This document shows, piece after piece, positions 1 to 7,211 of a DNA stretch of 64,000 nucleotides. The notes under the pieces were generated by a model. It was not told the origin of the DNA. It was given only the letters and a program-made list of their open reading frames with translations, and ran no database searches. The stretch's first letter is position 1, and each line of letters starts with the position of its first letter. The stretch lies in NCBI RefSeq assembly GCF_024498175.1, contig NZ_CP101823.1, positions 2,920,987 through 2,984,986 of the forward strand. Direction: 5' to 3'. The DNA comes from Haloplanus salinarum (GTDB taxonomy: Archaea > Halobacteriota > Halobacteria > Halobacteriales > Haloferacaceae). The translations under genes were made by a program, and so were the position numbers.

Positions 1-138
1 ACGGGCGACTCCTACACCGTCCACGAGGTGAACCACACGGTGGAGTTCAAGGCGCTCGACTCCTGTGTCGACTTCGACGTGCCCGCGGCCATCGTCGACT
101 GGCTGGAGGGGAAGGCCCGGCAGGAGGCGACGGCATGA
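1..138 (+). CDS. argX: ArgX, glutamate--[ArgW] ligase, C-terminal fragment
   Basis: Only the last 45 codons are in the window. They read in frame from base 1 to the TGA at 136-138 and contain the EVNHTVEFKA stretch followed by a terminal helix (VPAAIVDWLEG). This matches the end of RimK-like ATP-grasp ligases of the LysX/ArgX type. In haloarchaea this enzyme joins glutamate to the C-terminus of the small acidic carrier ArgW (LysW type) at the start of ornithine synthesis. The stop overlaps the argC start (ATGA), which indicates translational coupling. The identification relies on these residues plus the position at the head of argCBDEF. The ATP-binding core lies outside the window. Confidence 0.8.
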   Translation, partial: TGDSYTVHEVNHTVEFKALDSCVDFDVPAAIVDWLEGKARQEATA

Positions 139-1172
139 GCTACACCGCGAGCGTCGTCGGCGGCAGCGGCTTCACTGGCGGCGAACTCCTCCGCCTGCTC
201 GACGGCCACCCGGAGTTCGAGGTTGTCCAGGCGACCAGCCGGAGCTACGAGCGCAAGACGGTGGGCCACCAGCACCCCAACCTCCGGGGGATGGACCTCC
301 GGTTTACCGACCCGTCGGAACTCGAACCCGTCGACGTGCTCTTCGCGGCGACGCCCCACGGCGTCTCGATGGAGCGCATCGACGCTTTCCGGGACGCCGC
401 CGACACCGTGGTGGACCTGAGCGCGGACTTCCGGCTGGGGAGCGAGACGCAGTACGACGAGTGGTACGACGGCCACGACCGGCCGGAGCTACTGGCCGAC
501 GCCGAGTACGCCCTGCCGGAGCTCAACCGCGAGAACCTCCCCGGCGCCGACCTGATCGCCTCCGGTGGCTGTAACGCGACGGCGACCATCCTGGGACTGA
601 AGCCCCTCTTCGACGCGGGCGTCCTCTCGGGCGACGAGGACGTCGTCGTCGACGTGAAGGTCGGCTCCTCGGAGGGCGGTGCGGGCGGCGGCGCGGCCTC
701 CTCGCACCCCGAGCGGTCCGGCATCGTCCGCCCGTACGCCCCGACGAGCCACCGTCACGAGGCCGAAATCGAGGAGTTCCTCGGACTCTCCGTGTCCTTT
801 ACCGTCCACGCGGTCGACATGACCCGCGGCGCGGCCGCGACCTGTCACGTCTTCCCGGACGGGCCGGTGGGGAAGAAGGACATGTGGAGCGCCTACCGCG
901 AGAGCTACGGCGACGAGCCGTTCATGCGCACCGTCGCCGGCGGTGGCGGCGTCTACCGCTACCCCGAACCGAAGGCGGTCGCCGGTACCAACTACGGCGA
1001 GGTCGGGTTCGAGATCGACCCCGGGAACGAACGGGTGGTGGTGTTCTCCGCCATCGACAACATGATGAAGGGCTCGGCCGGACAGGCGGTTCACGCCGCG
1101 AACGTCGCCCTCGGAATCGAGGAGACCGCAGGGCTAGCGTTCCAGGGACTCCACCCCGTGGGCGCGCCATGA
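135..1172 (+). CDS. argC: N-acetyl-gamma-glutamyl-phosphate reductase family (ArgC/LysY)
   Basis: 345 aa, a usual length for ArgC/LysY. It has an N-terminal NAD(P)-binding motif (VVGGSGFTGGELLRLL, about residues 7-22). The catalytic-cysteine segment SGGCNATA lies near residue 148, and a C-terminal region around VHAVDMTRGAAATC is typical of the family. The enzyme reduces the carrier-bound gamma-glutamyl phosphate to the semialdehyde, the third step of ornithine synthesis. The ATG sits inside the argX stop (ATGA). Because the neighbouring enzymes are of the ArgW/LysW type, the substrate is probably ArgW-linked glutamyl phosphate. A lysine-pathway role (aminoadipate) cannot be excluded from sequence. 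Confidence 0.93.
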   Translation: MSYTASVVGGSGFTGGELLRLLDGHPEFEVVQATSRSYERKTVGHQHPNLRGMDLRFTDPSELEPVDVLFAATPHGVSMERIDAFRDAADTVVDLSADFRLGSETQYDEWYDGHDRPELLADAEYALPELNRENLPGADLIASGGCNATATILGLKPLFDAGVLSGDEDVVVDVKVGSSEGGAGGGAASSHPERSGIVRPYAPTSHRHEAEIEEFLGLSVSFTVHAVDMTRGAAATCHVFPDGPVGKKDMWSAYRESYGDEPFMRTVAGGGGVYRYPEPKAVAGTNYGEVGFEIDPGNERVVVFSAIDNMMKGSAGQAVHAANVALGIEETAGLAFQGLHPVGAP

Positions 1173-1272
1173 CTTCAGAAAGACGTTCCTGCTCGCGGGC
1201 TCACGGCGCCGCCGTTCGCCGCTCCGCGGGCTGCGCCTTCCAGCGTCACGCGAGCCACCGGAGGTGCCTCGC
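1173..1272 (+). other. GC-rich spacer between argC and argB
   Basis: This is the only sizeable gap in an operon whose other junctions all overlap as ATGA or GTGA. The 100 bp hold two direct copies of CGCGGGCT and a 16-bp segment at 1212-1227 (CCGTTCGCCGCTCCGC). That segment recurs with one mismatch at 30445-30460, downstream of a rhodanese gene. No open reading frame with coding character was found. The end of the spacer (GGAGGTG at 1260-1266) is the ribosome binding site for argB. It looks like an inserted short haloarchaeal repeat. Confidence 0.5.
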
Positions 1273-2097
1273 GTGACCGTCGTCGTCAAGATCGGGGGTG
1301 CGAAGGCGGTCGATCCGGCCGGCGCCGTCGCCGACGTGGCCGACCTGGTCGAGACGGGCGAACCCGTCGCCGTCGTCCACGGCGGCTCCACGGCGGTCGA
1401 CGACCTGCTGGATCGCCTCGACATCGACCCGACGTACGTCGAGACGCCGGACGGCGTGGTCGGCCGCTTCACCGACGAGGCGACCATGGAGGCGTTCACG
1501 ATGGCGATGGGCAAAGTCAACACCGACCTCGTCGCGGCGTTCCGCGCGGCGGGCGTCGACGCCGTCGGCCTCTCGGGGGTCGACGGCGGCCTGCTCACGG
1601 GCGCCCGGAAGTCCGCAGTGCGGGTGGTGGAGGACGGCAAGAAGAAGATCAAGCGCGGCGACCACTCGGGGCGGATCGAGTCGGTGAACGCCGGCCTGCT
1701 GGAGTCGCTGCTTGGCGAGGGATACACGCCCGTCGCGGGCCCGCCGATGCTCGCCGACGACGGCGTGGCGGTGAACACGGACGCCGACCGGGCGGCCGCG
1801 GCCGTCGCGGGCGCGCTCGGCGCTCGGCTGGTCGTCCTCACGGACGTCGCGGGCGTGTACGCCGACCCCGACGACCCGTCGACGCTGATCGACTCGGTGA
1901 CCACCCCCGCGGAGTACGACGCGCTGACCGACGCCGCGGAGGGGTTCATGACCAAGAAGGTGATGGCCGCGACGGAGGCCCTCGAATCGGGGGCGTCCGA
2001 GGTGGTCGTCGCCGACGCCAACGCCGACGCGCCCGTGACGGACGCGCTCGGCGACGGCGGGACACATATCCACGCGAGCGCACTGGAGAATACATGA
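1273..2097 (+). CDS. argB: Acetylglutamate/acetylaminoadipate kinase family (ArgB/LysZ)
   Basis: 274 aa amino-acid kinase fold. The N-terminal VVVKIGGAKAV is the phosphate-binding loop, HGGSTAVDDLLD is the glycine-rich substrate region (about residues 37-48), and the nucleotide-binding segment VNTDADRAAAAVAGAL lies further on. It phosphorylates the side-chain carboxylate of carrier-bound glutamate. I place the start at GTG 1273, because GGAGGTG (1260-1266) is then an ideally spaced Shine-Dalgarno. An in-frame GTG at 1264 lies inside that motif and is unlikely to be used. The gene overlaps argD by ATGA. Confidence 0.92.
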   Translation: MTVVVKIGGAKAVDPAGAVADVADLVETGEPVAVVHGGSTAVDDLLDRLDIDPTYVETPDGVVGRFTDEATMEAFTMAMGKVNTDLVAAFRAAGVDAVGLSGVDGGLLTGARKSAVRVVEDGKKKIKRGDHSGRIESVNAGLLESLLGEGYTPVAGPPMLADDGVAVNTDADRAAAAVAGALGARLVVLTDVAGVYADPDDPSTLIDSVTTPAEYDALTDAAEGFMTKKVMAATEALESGASEVVVADANADAPVTDALGDGGTHIHASALENT

Positions 2098-3215
2098 GCG
2101 GATTCGTCTTTTCGGAGAAGCCGATCGGGATCGAACGCGGCGAGGGGGCGACCCTCTACGCCGACGACGGGACCGAATACCTCGACTTCGGCGCGAGTTA
2201 CGCCGTCGCGGCCGTGGGTCACTGTCACCCGCGGGTCGTCGACGCCGTGAAATCGCAGGCCGAGGACCTGCTGTACGTCCAGGCATCGTATCCGGTCGAG
2301 GCCCGGACGACGCTGTACGAGAAGCTGGCGACGGTGTCGCCGCCCGGCCTCGACAACGTCTGGCTGTGCAACTCGGGCACCGAGGCCAACGAGGCGGCGA
2401 TGAAGTTCGCCCGCAACGCCACCGGGCGGGAAAAGATCGTCGCCACCCGCCGTGGCTTCCACGGCCGGACGCTCGGCGCCCTCGCGATGACCTGGAAGGA
2501 CAAGTACAAGAAGCCGTTCGAACCGCTCGCGGGCGGGATCGAGTTCGTCACCTACGGCGACGGCGAGGAACTCGCCGAGGCGGTCGACGAGGAGACGGCG
2601 GCGGTCTTCCTGGAGCCCATCCAGGGCGAGGGCGGCATCCACCCTGCCCCCCCGTCGTACCTGAAGCGGGCACGCTCGGTTACGCGGAAGGCCGGCGCCG
2701 CCCTCGTCTTCGACGAGATCCAGACCGGCGTCGGCCGCACCGGAACGCTGTGGGCCTGCGACCGCGCGGACGTCGCTCCCGACATCCTCACGACCGCGAA
2801 GGGGGTCGCCAGCGGCCTGCCGCTCGGCGCGACGGTCTGTGCGGACTGGATCGCCGACGCCGACCCCGAACACGGGTCGACGTTCAGCGGCAGCCCCGTC
2901 GTCTGTGCGGCCGCCAACGCCACCCTCGACGTCGTCGTCGAGGAGGACCTCCCGACCCACGCCGCGGACGTGGGGAGCTACCTGATGGAGTCGATCGAGG
3001 CAGCGGACCTCCCGGTCCGTGACGTCAGGGGCGAGGGGCTGATGATCGGCGTCGAGGTGAAGCGGGGGTCGAACCGCCTCCTGCGGGACCTGGCGCTGGA
3101 GGAGGGGATCCTCGCGCTCCCGGCCGGGCGGACCGTCCTCCGGCTGTTGCCGCCGCTGATCGTCGAGGAGGACCACGCCGATCGGATGGTCGAGGCCCTG
3201 GAGGCGGTACTGTGA
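2094..3215 (+). CDS. argD: Acetylornithine/acetyl-lysine aminotransferase (ArgD/LysJ)
   Basis: 373 aa class III PLP aminotransferase. Visible motifs include CNSGTEANEAAMKFAR (cofactor phosphate binding, near residue 96), FHGRTLGAL, the PLP aspartate in FDEIQTGVGRTG, and the Schiff-base lysine in TTAKGVASGLPLGA. It transaminates the carrier-bound glutamate semialdehyde to ornithine, using glutamate as amino donor. It overlaps argB (ATGA) and argE (GTGA), consistent with a single translation-coupled operon. It differs clearly from the two larger class III aminotransferases in the downstream polyamine island. Confidence 0.93.
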   Translation: MSGFVFSEKPIGIERGEGATLYADDGTEYLDFGASYAVAAVGHCHPRVVDAVKSQAEDLLYVQASYPVEARTTLYEKLATVSPPGLDNVWLCNSGTEANEAAMKFARNATGREKIVATRRGFHGRTLGALAMTWKDKYKKPFEPLAGGIEFVTYGDGEELAEAVDEETAAVFLEPIQGEGGIHPAPPSYLKRARSVTRKAGAALVFDEIQTGVGRTGTLWACDRADVAPDILTTAKGVASGLPLGATVCADWIADADPEHGSTFSGSPVVCAAANATLDVVVEEDLPTHAADVGSYLMESIEAADLPVRDVRGEGLMIGVEVKRGSNRLLRDLALEEGILALPAGRTVLRLLPPLIVEEDHADRMVEALEAVL

Positions 3216-4282
3216 CCGTGAGCGAGACCGACGGGACCGAACTGACCGCGGCCCAACGGCTCCTCGTCGACCTAGTCGAGATCCCGTCGCCCTCGGGCGA
3301 GGAGGAGGCCGCGGCCCGGCGCCTCGTCGACTTCTTCGAGGCCCACGGCCGCGAGGTTCGGATCGACGAGGTGGGCAACGTCCACGCCCCGGGGGACGAC
3401 GCCGTCCTCCTGACCTCCCACATCGACACGGTGCCGGGTGACATCCCGGTCGAGGTCACGTCGACGGACGGCGAGCCGGCGCTGTGGGGGCGCGGGAGCG
3501 TCGACGCGACCGGGTCGCTGGCGGCGATGGCCGTCGCGGCCGTCGAGACGGGCGTGAGCTTCCTCGGCGTCGTCGGCGAGGAGGTCGACTCCCGGGGCGC
3601 CCGACACGTGATCGAGAGCGACCGGCCGGAACCCGGCGCGGTCGTCAACGGCGAGCCGAGCGGCTGGACGGGCATCACCCTCGGCTACCGCGGCCTGCTG
3701 GCGGGGACGTACGTCGCCACCAGCGAGTCGGGCCACACCTCGCGCCCGGAGAACAACGCGATCCAGGACGCGATGGACTGGTGGTCGCGGGTCGAGGCGG
3801 AGTTCGACCCCGACGAGTATCTGCCCGTCTTCGAGCGGGTCACCTGCAAGCCCACGTCGTTCGAGGGGGGCGCCAGCGTCGACGGCCTCTCAGTCGAGGC
3901 GACGATGGAGATCCAGCTCCGGGTTCCACCGAAGTACACCGTCGACGACGTCCGCGAGATGGCCGACGGCCAACTCGACGCGGGCACCGTCCACTGGTAC
4001 GACCGGGTCCCGCCGGTGATGGAGAGCCCGCGGACGCCCGTGGCGCGGGCGTTTCGGGCGGCCATCCGTGAGGCCGGCGGCGATCCGCGGCTCCTGCGCA
4101 AGACCGGGACGGCCGACATGAACGTCTTCGCGTCGGCGTGGGACTGCCCCATGGTCACCTACGGTCCCGGCGACTCGGACCTCGATCACGCGCCCGACGA
4201 ACACCTTCCGCTCTCCGAGTACGACCGGTCGGTCGACGTGTTGCTCGACGTCTGCGAGCGGCTCACGGAGGGAGAGGCATGA
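3212..4282 (+). CDS. argE: Carrier-linked ornithine/lysine deacylase (ArgE/LysK), M20 peptidase family
   Basis: 356 aa M20-family zinc hydrolase. The metal-site motifs are TSHIDTVPG (His and Asp, near residue 70), GRGSVDATGSLAAM, GEEVDSRGARH (catalytic Glu pair) and the late TGTADMNVFA segment. It releases ornithine from the ArgW carrier, the last step before carbamoylation. The GTG start overlaps the argD stop (GTGA), and the gene's stop overlaps argF (ATGA). The length and position match LysK-type enzymes. Whether it acts on ornithine only, or also on lysine precursors, cannot be decided from sequence. Confidence 0.9.
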   Translation: MTVSETDGTELTAAQRLLVDLVEIPSPSGEEEAAARRLVDFFEAHGREVRIDEVGNVHAPGDDAVLLTSHIDTVPGDIPVEVTSTDGEPALWGRGSVDATGSLAAMAVAAVETGVSFLGVVGEEVDSRGARHVIESDRPEPGAVVNGEPSGWTGITLGYRGLLAGTYVATSESGHTSRPENNAIQDAMDWWSRVEAEFDPDEYLPVFERVTCKPTSFEGGASVDGLSVEATMEIQLRVPPKYTVDDVREMADGQLDAGTVHWYDRVPPVMESPRTPVARAFRAAIREAGGDPRLLRKTGTADMNVFASAWDCPMVTYGPGDSDLDHAPDEHLPLSEYDRSVDVLLDVCERLTEGEA

Positions 4283-5178
4283 GTGTCGAGACGACCGACC
4301 TGCTGGACGTGGACGACCTCACGGCCGCGGAACTGGAGACGGTGCTCGACCGCGCGGCGGCGATCAAGGCCGGCGAGGACGACACCGACCTCTGCCGGCG
4401 GACGCTCGCGATGGTGTTCGAGAAGCCGAGCACACGCACCCGCACCTCCTTCGAGACGGCGATGACGCGGCTCGGCGGCCACGCCATCTTCCTCGGCCCG
4501 GACGACATCCACCTCGGGCGGGGGGAGCCGGTGAAAGACACCGCCCGCGCGCTCGCGGGCTACGCCGACGCCATCATGGCGCGGCTGTTCGATCACGCGG
4601 ACGCGGCGGAACTGGCGGCGTACGCCGACGTGCCCGTCGTCAACGGGTTGACCGACGACGCCCACCCCTGTCAGACGCTCGCGGACCTGCTGACGATCCG
4701 CGAGGCGTTCGGCGGGTTCGACGACGTGACCGTCGCCTGGATCGGCGACGGCAACAACGTCGCCCAGTCCTTCGTCCTCGGGGCGGCACTCGCCGACTTG
4801 GAGTGTACCGTCACGACCCCGCCGTCCTACGGCGTCGACGCGGGCGTGATGGACCGCGCGGCCGAACTCGGGACCGCGCCGACGGTCGTCGACGACCCCG
4901 AGACGGCCGTCGCCGACGCCGACGTCGTCTACACCGACGTGTGGGTGTCGATGGGCGAGGAGGACGTCCGCGAGGAGAAACTGTCGGCCTTCGAGGGCTA
5001 CCAGGTGAACGCGGACCTGCTCGCCGGACACGACGCCAAGGTGATGCACTGCCTGCCCGCCCACCGCGGGGAGGAGATCACCGACGACGTCATCGAGAGC
5101 GACCGCGAGTTGATCTGGCAGCAGGCGGAGAACCGCCTGCACGCACAAGCCGGCCTGTTGGTCGAACTGCTCGACTAG
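4279..5178 (+). CDS. argF: Ornithine carbamoyltransferase
   Basis: 299 aa, the usual length. It carries the carbamoyl-phosphate signature KPSTRTRTSFE (near residue 50), the HPCQ motif in DDAHPCQTLADL, and the ornithine-binding HCLPAHRGEEI near the C-terminus. It converts ornithine and carbamoyl phosphate to citrulline. The start ATG overlaps the argE stop (ATGA). The open frame continues upstream of it, but that part reads as the argE gene in another frame. It is the last gene of the arginine operon. The 139 bp that follow are non-coding up to the next gene. Confidence 0.95.
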   Translation: MSVETTDLLDVDDLTAAELETVLDRAAAIKAGEDDTDLCRRTLAMVFEKPSTRTRTSFETAMTRLGGHAIFLGPDDIHLGRGEPVKDTARALAGYADAIMARLFDHADAAELAAYADVPVVNGLTDDAHPCQTLADLLTIREAFGGFDDVTVAWIGDGNNVAQSFVLGAALADLECTVTTPPSYGVDAGVMDRAAELGTAPTVVDDPETAVADADVVYTDVWVSMGEEDVREEKLSAFEGYQVNADLLAGHDAKVMHCLPAHRGEEITDDVIESDRELIWQQAENRLHAQAGLLVELLD

Positions 5179-5317
5179 CCGATCCCCGGCGACACGACGA
5201 ATAGTCAACTGTCCAACCCTTGTCCTGTGTACCCCGTCGACATAACTCCGGCGGCGACGTGTGTCTCCCGCGTCCGATCCCCGAACGGGGTTGTTCCCGC
5301 TCGTTCTGTGGTGTGAC

Positions 5318-5791
5318 ATGGCAACACAGACCGAAAGCGCGACCGGAACCGGCGAACTGGACGGCAACTGGCGGGCGGGCGTCATCGGCGGGGTCGCCGG
5401 GGCGCTGGTCATGGGGGCGCTCGTCCTCGCGATGAACGCCCCGACGCTGGCGGTCGCGATACCGTCGCTGTACACGCTGGCGCCGCCGCCGAGTCCGGGA
5501 CTCGGCATGGTGGTCCACGTCTCCCACGGGGCGGTGCTGGGTGTGGTCTTCGCGGCGCTGGTCGACATGAGCGGCGTGCGGACACCGACGAAGCGGGTCG
5601 GCCTCGGCATCGCGTGGGGCGTCGCGACGTGGATCGGTCTCGCGGCCCTAGTCATGCCGCTCTGGTTGAGCGCGGTCGGCTCCCCCGCGTCGCCACCGTT
5701 CCCCAACTTCGCGCCGCCGTCGCTCCTGTGGCACGCCGTCTACGGGGCCGTCCTCGGCGCCGTCTACGTGGCGACCGAGGACGCGGTGTAG
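5318..5791 (+). CDS. Small haloarchaeal membrane protein, function unknown
   Basis: 157 aa with about four hydrophobic segments: WRAGVIGGVAGALVMGALVLA, VVHVSHGAVLGVVFAALV, LGIAWGVATWIGLAALVM and LLWHAVYGAVLGAVYVA. The Gly/Ala-rich helices and the two repeats of the form H-x2-GAVLG suggest a compact helical bundle made of two related halves. It resembles small haloarchaeal membrane proteins often mis-annotated as histidine kinases, but it has no kinase motif. The start is taken at ATG 5318. An in-frame GTG at 5261 would add 19 residues. It converges on the aminotransferase with only 4 nt between the stops. Confidence 0.7.
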   Translation: MATQTESATGTGELDGNWRAGVIGGVAGALVMGALVLAMNAPTLAVAIPSLYTLAPPPSPGLGMVVHVSHGAVLGVVFAALVDMSGVRTPTKRVGLGIAWGVATWIGLAALVMPLWLSAVGSPASPPFPNFAPPSLLWHAVYGAVLGAVYVATEDAV

Positions 5792-5795
5792 ACTG

Positions 5796-7112
5796 TCAGT
5801 CCCAGTCGTCGAGGGCGTCCTCGATAGCGGCGACGGTCCGTTCGAGTTCGTCGCGGGGGATGGTCAGCGGCGGCTGGAACCGGAGGACGTTCGAGTGGAA
5901 GCCACCGACGCCGATCACGATGCCCGCCTCGCGGAGGTGGTGACCGACGTGTTTCGCGAGTTTCGGATCGGGCGCGGGCGCGACGTCCATCGGGCCGGTG
6001 TCCGAGGGGTCGACGAGTTCGACCCCCTGCATCAGCCCGAGGCCGCGGGTCTCGCCGACGACGTCGTACGCCTCCAGGTCGGCGAGGCGGTCGCTCAGCC
6101 ACGCCCCCCGTTCGCGGGCGTCGTCGACGATACCGCCCTGTAGCTCCTCGATGGTCGCGAGGGCCGCCGCACAGGCGACGGGGTTGCCGCCGAACGTCGA
6201 GAGGTGATCGCCGGACTCGAAGGCGTCGGCGATCTCCGGGCGAGCGGTGAAGGCCCCCAGCGGGAGGCCGTTGGCGATCCCCTTCGCCTGGGGCATGATG
6301 TCGGGCACGACGTCGAAGTGGTCCGACGCCCACAGCTCGCCGGTGCGGCCGTAGCCGGACTGGACCTCGTCGACGATCAACAGGGCGCCGTGGTCGTGGG
6401 CGATCTCCTGCACCCGGGAGAGCCACCCCTCCGGCGGGACGATGATGCCGCCCTCGCCCATCACCGGTTCGACGACCACCGCCGCGAGGTCGTCGGCGGT
6501 GTGCGTGTCGATGACACGTTCGACGTCCTCGGCACAGGCACACGAACAGGGACCGCCGTCGCACAGCTGACACCGGTAGGCGTAGGGCGGCGCGACGTGG
6601 GCGACGTCGTTGATCGTCGGCGCCATGTCGGATTTGTAGGCCTTGTTGCCGGTCAGCGCGAGGCTGCCGAGGGTCCGGCCGTGGAACGACATCTCCAGGG
6701 CCAGCACTTCCTTGTTGCCGGTGTACTTGCGGGCGAGTTTGATCGCGCCCTCGACGGCCTCGGTCCCCGAGTTACAGAAGAAGGATTTCTGCAGGTCCCC
6801 CGGCGTCACCTCGGCGAGTTTCTCGCCCAGTTCCGCCGCGGGCTGGTGGGGGTGGACGTACGTACAGCCGTGGACGAACTCGTCGAGTTGCTCCTTGGCG
6901 GCCTCGACGACCGCCTCGTTGCCGTGGCCGACGTTCGTCACGGAGATGCCCGAGAAGACGTCCAGATACTCGTTGCCGTCGAAGTCCTCGACGGTCCACC
7001 CGTCGGCCCGCCGCACCGGGACGTTCAGCTCCTTCCAGATCGGCATCAGGTACTCCTCGTACTGCGCTTCGACCGTCGCGTTGGTCGTCCTCGATGTGTG
7101 CTCCTGTGACAT
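5796..7112 (-). CDS. Class III aminotransferase, GabT/omega-amine type
   Basis: 438 aa. It has the class III motifs FCNSGTEAVEGAIKLAR, FHGRTLGSLALTG, IVDEVQSGYGRTGE (PLP Asp) and PQAKGIANGLPLGA (Schiff-base Lys). A cysteine-rich loop (YRCQLCDGGPCSCAC, about residues 179-193) sits where many omega-amino-acid aminotransferases carry a similar Cys loop. It would transfer the terminal amino group of GABA, putrescine, ornithine or a related amine to a keto acid. The neighbours (aldehyde oxidoreductase, polyamine ABC importer, PuuA/PuuD-like genes) favour GABA or putrescine. A TATA-like box (7143-7149) and an ATTCTCGAAT operator candidate lie just upstream. The exact substrate is inferred. Confidence 0.85.
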   Translation of the reverse strand: MSQEHTSRTTNATVEAQYEEYLMPIWKELNVPVRRADGWTVEDFDGNEYLDVFSGISVTNVGHGNEAVVEAAKEQLDEFVHGCTYVHPHQPAAELGEKLAEVTPGDLQKSFFCNSGTEAVEGAIKLARKYTGNKEVLALEMSFHGRTLGSLALTGNKAYKSDMAPTINDVAHVAPPYAYRCQLCDGGPCSCACAEDVERVIDTHTADDLAAVVVEPVMGEGGIIVPPEGWLSRVQEIAHDHGALLIVDEVQSGYGRTGELWASDHFDVVPDIMPQAKGIANGLPLGAFTARPEIADAFESGDHLSTFGGNPVACAAALATIEELQGGIVDDARERGAWLSDRLADLEAYDVVGETRGLGLMQGVELVDPSDTGPMDVAPAPDPKLAKHVGHHLREAGIVIGVGGFHSNVLRFQPPLTIPRDELERTVAAIEDALDDWD

Positions 7113-7140
7113 CCGTTACCCGTGGCTATGTGGACGCTTT

Positions 7141-7165
7141 CCCATTAAATTAAGCATTCTCGAAT
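7141..7165 (-). promoter_or_regulatory. Promoter and candidate operator of the GabT-type gene
   Basis: On the minus strand the TATA-like ATTTAAT (7143-7149) lies about 30 nt before the ATG. Directly upstream is ATTCGAGAAT (plus strand ATTCTCGAAT, 7156-7165). The same ten bases occur upstream of the second aminotransferase at 14032-14041. The ATTC/GAAT half-sites and their place next to the TATA box suggest a regulator site, probably for the Lrp protein encoded at 9050-9538. Confidence 0.5.
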
Positions 7166-7193
7166 AATGCTCCAATATTCGGGGTGAAAATAG

Positions 7194-7207
7194 GTTCGTA
7201 TACGAAC
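7194..7207. promoter_or_regulatory. Perfect 14-bp palindrome GTTCGTATACGAAC
   Basis: A perfect palindrome 4 nt past the stop of the aldehyde oxidoreductase gene and about 85 nt upstream of the GabT-type start. It has the size and symmetry of a dimeric regulator site. It is too short and loop-free to be a useful terminator hairpin. A binding site for a local regulator is the likeliest reading, but this is unproven. Confidence 0.35.
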
Positions 7208-7211
7208 GAGG

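Noticed and set aside
1264-1272. GTG 1264 as argB start
   Set aside because: It lies within the GGAGGTG ribosome binding site. GTG 1273 has correct spacing and matches family starts.
1134-3176. 680-codon antisense frame across argB and argD
   Set aside because: Typical high-GC shadow frame without any recognisable domain, opposite well-identified genes.
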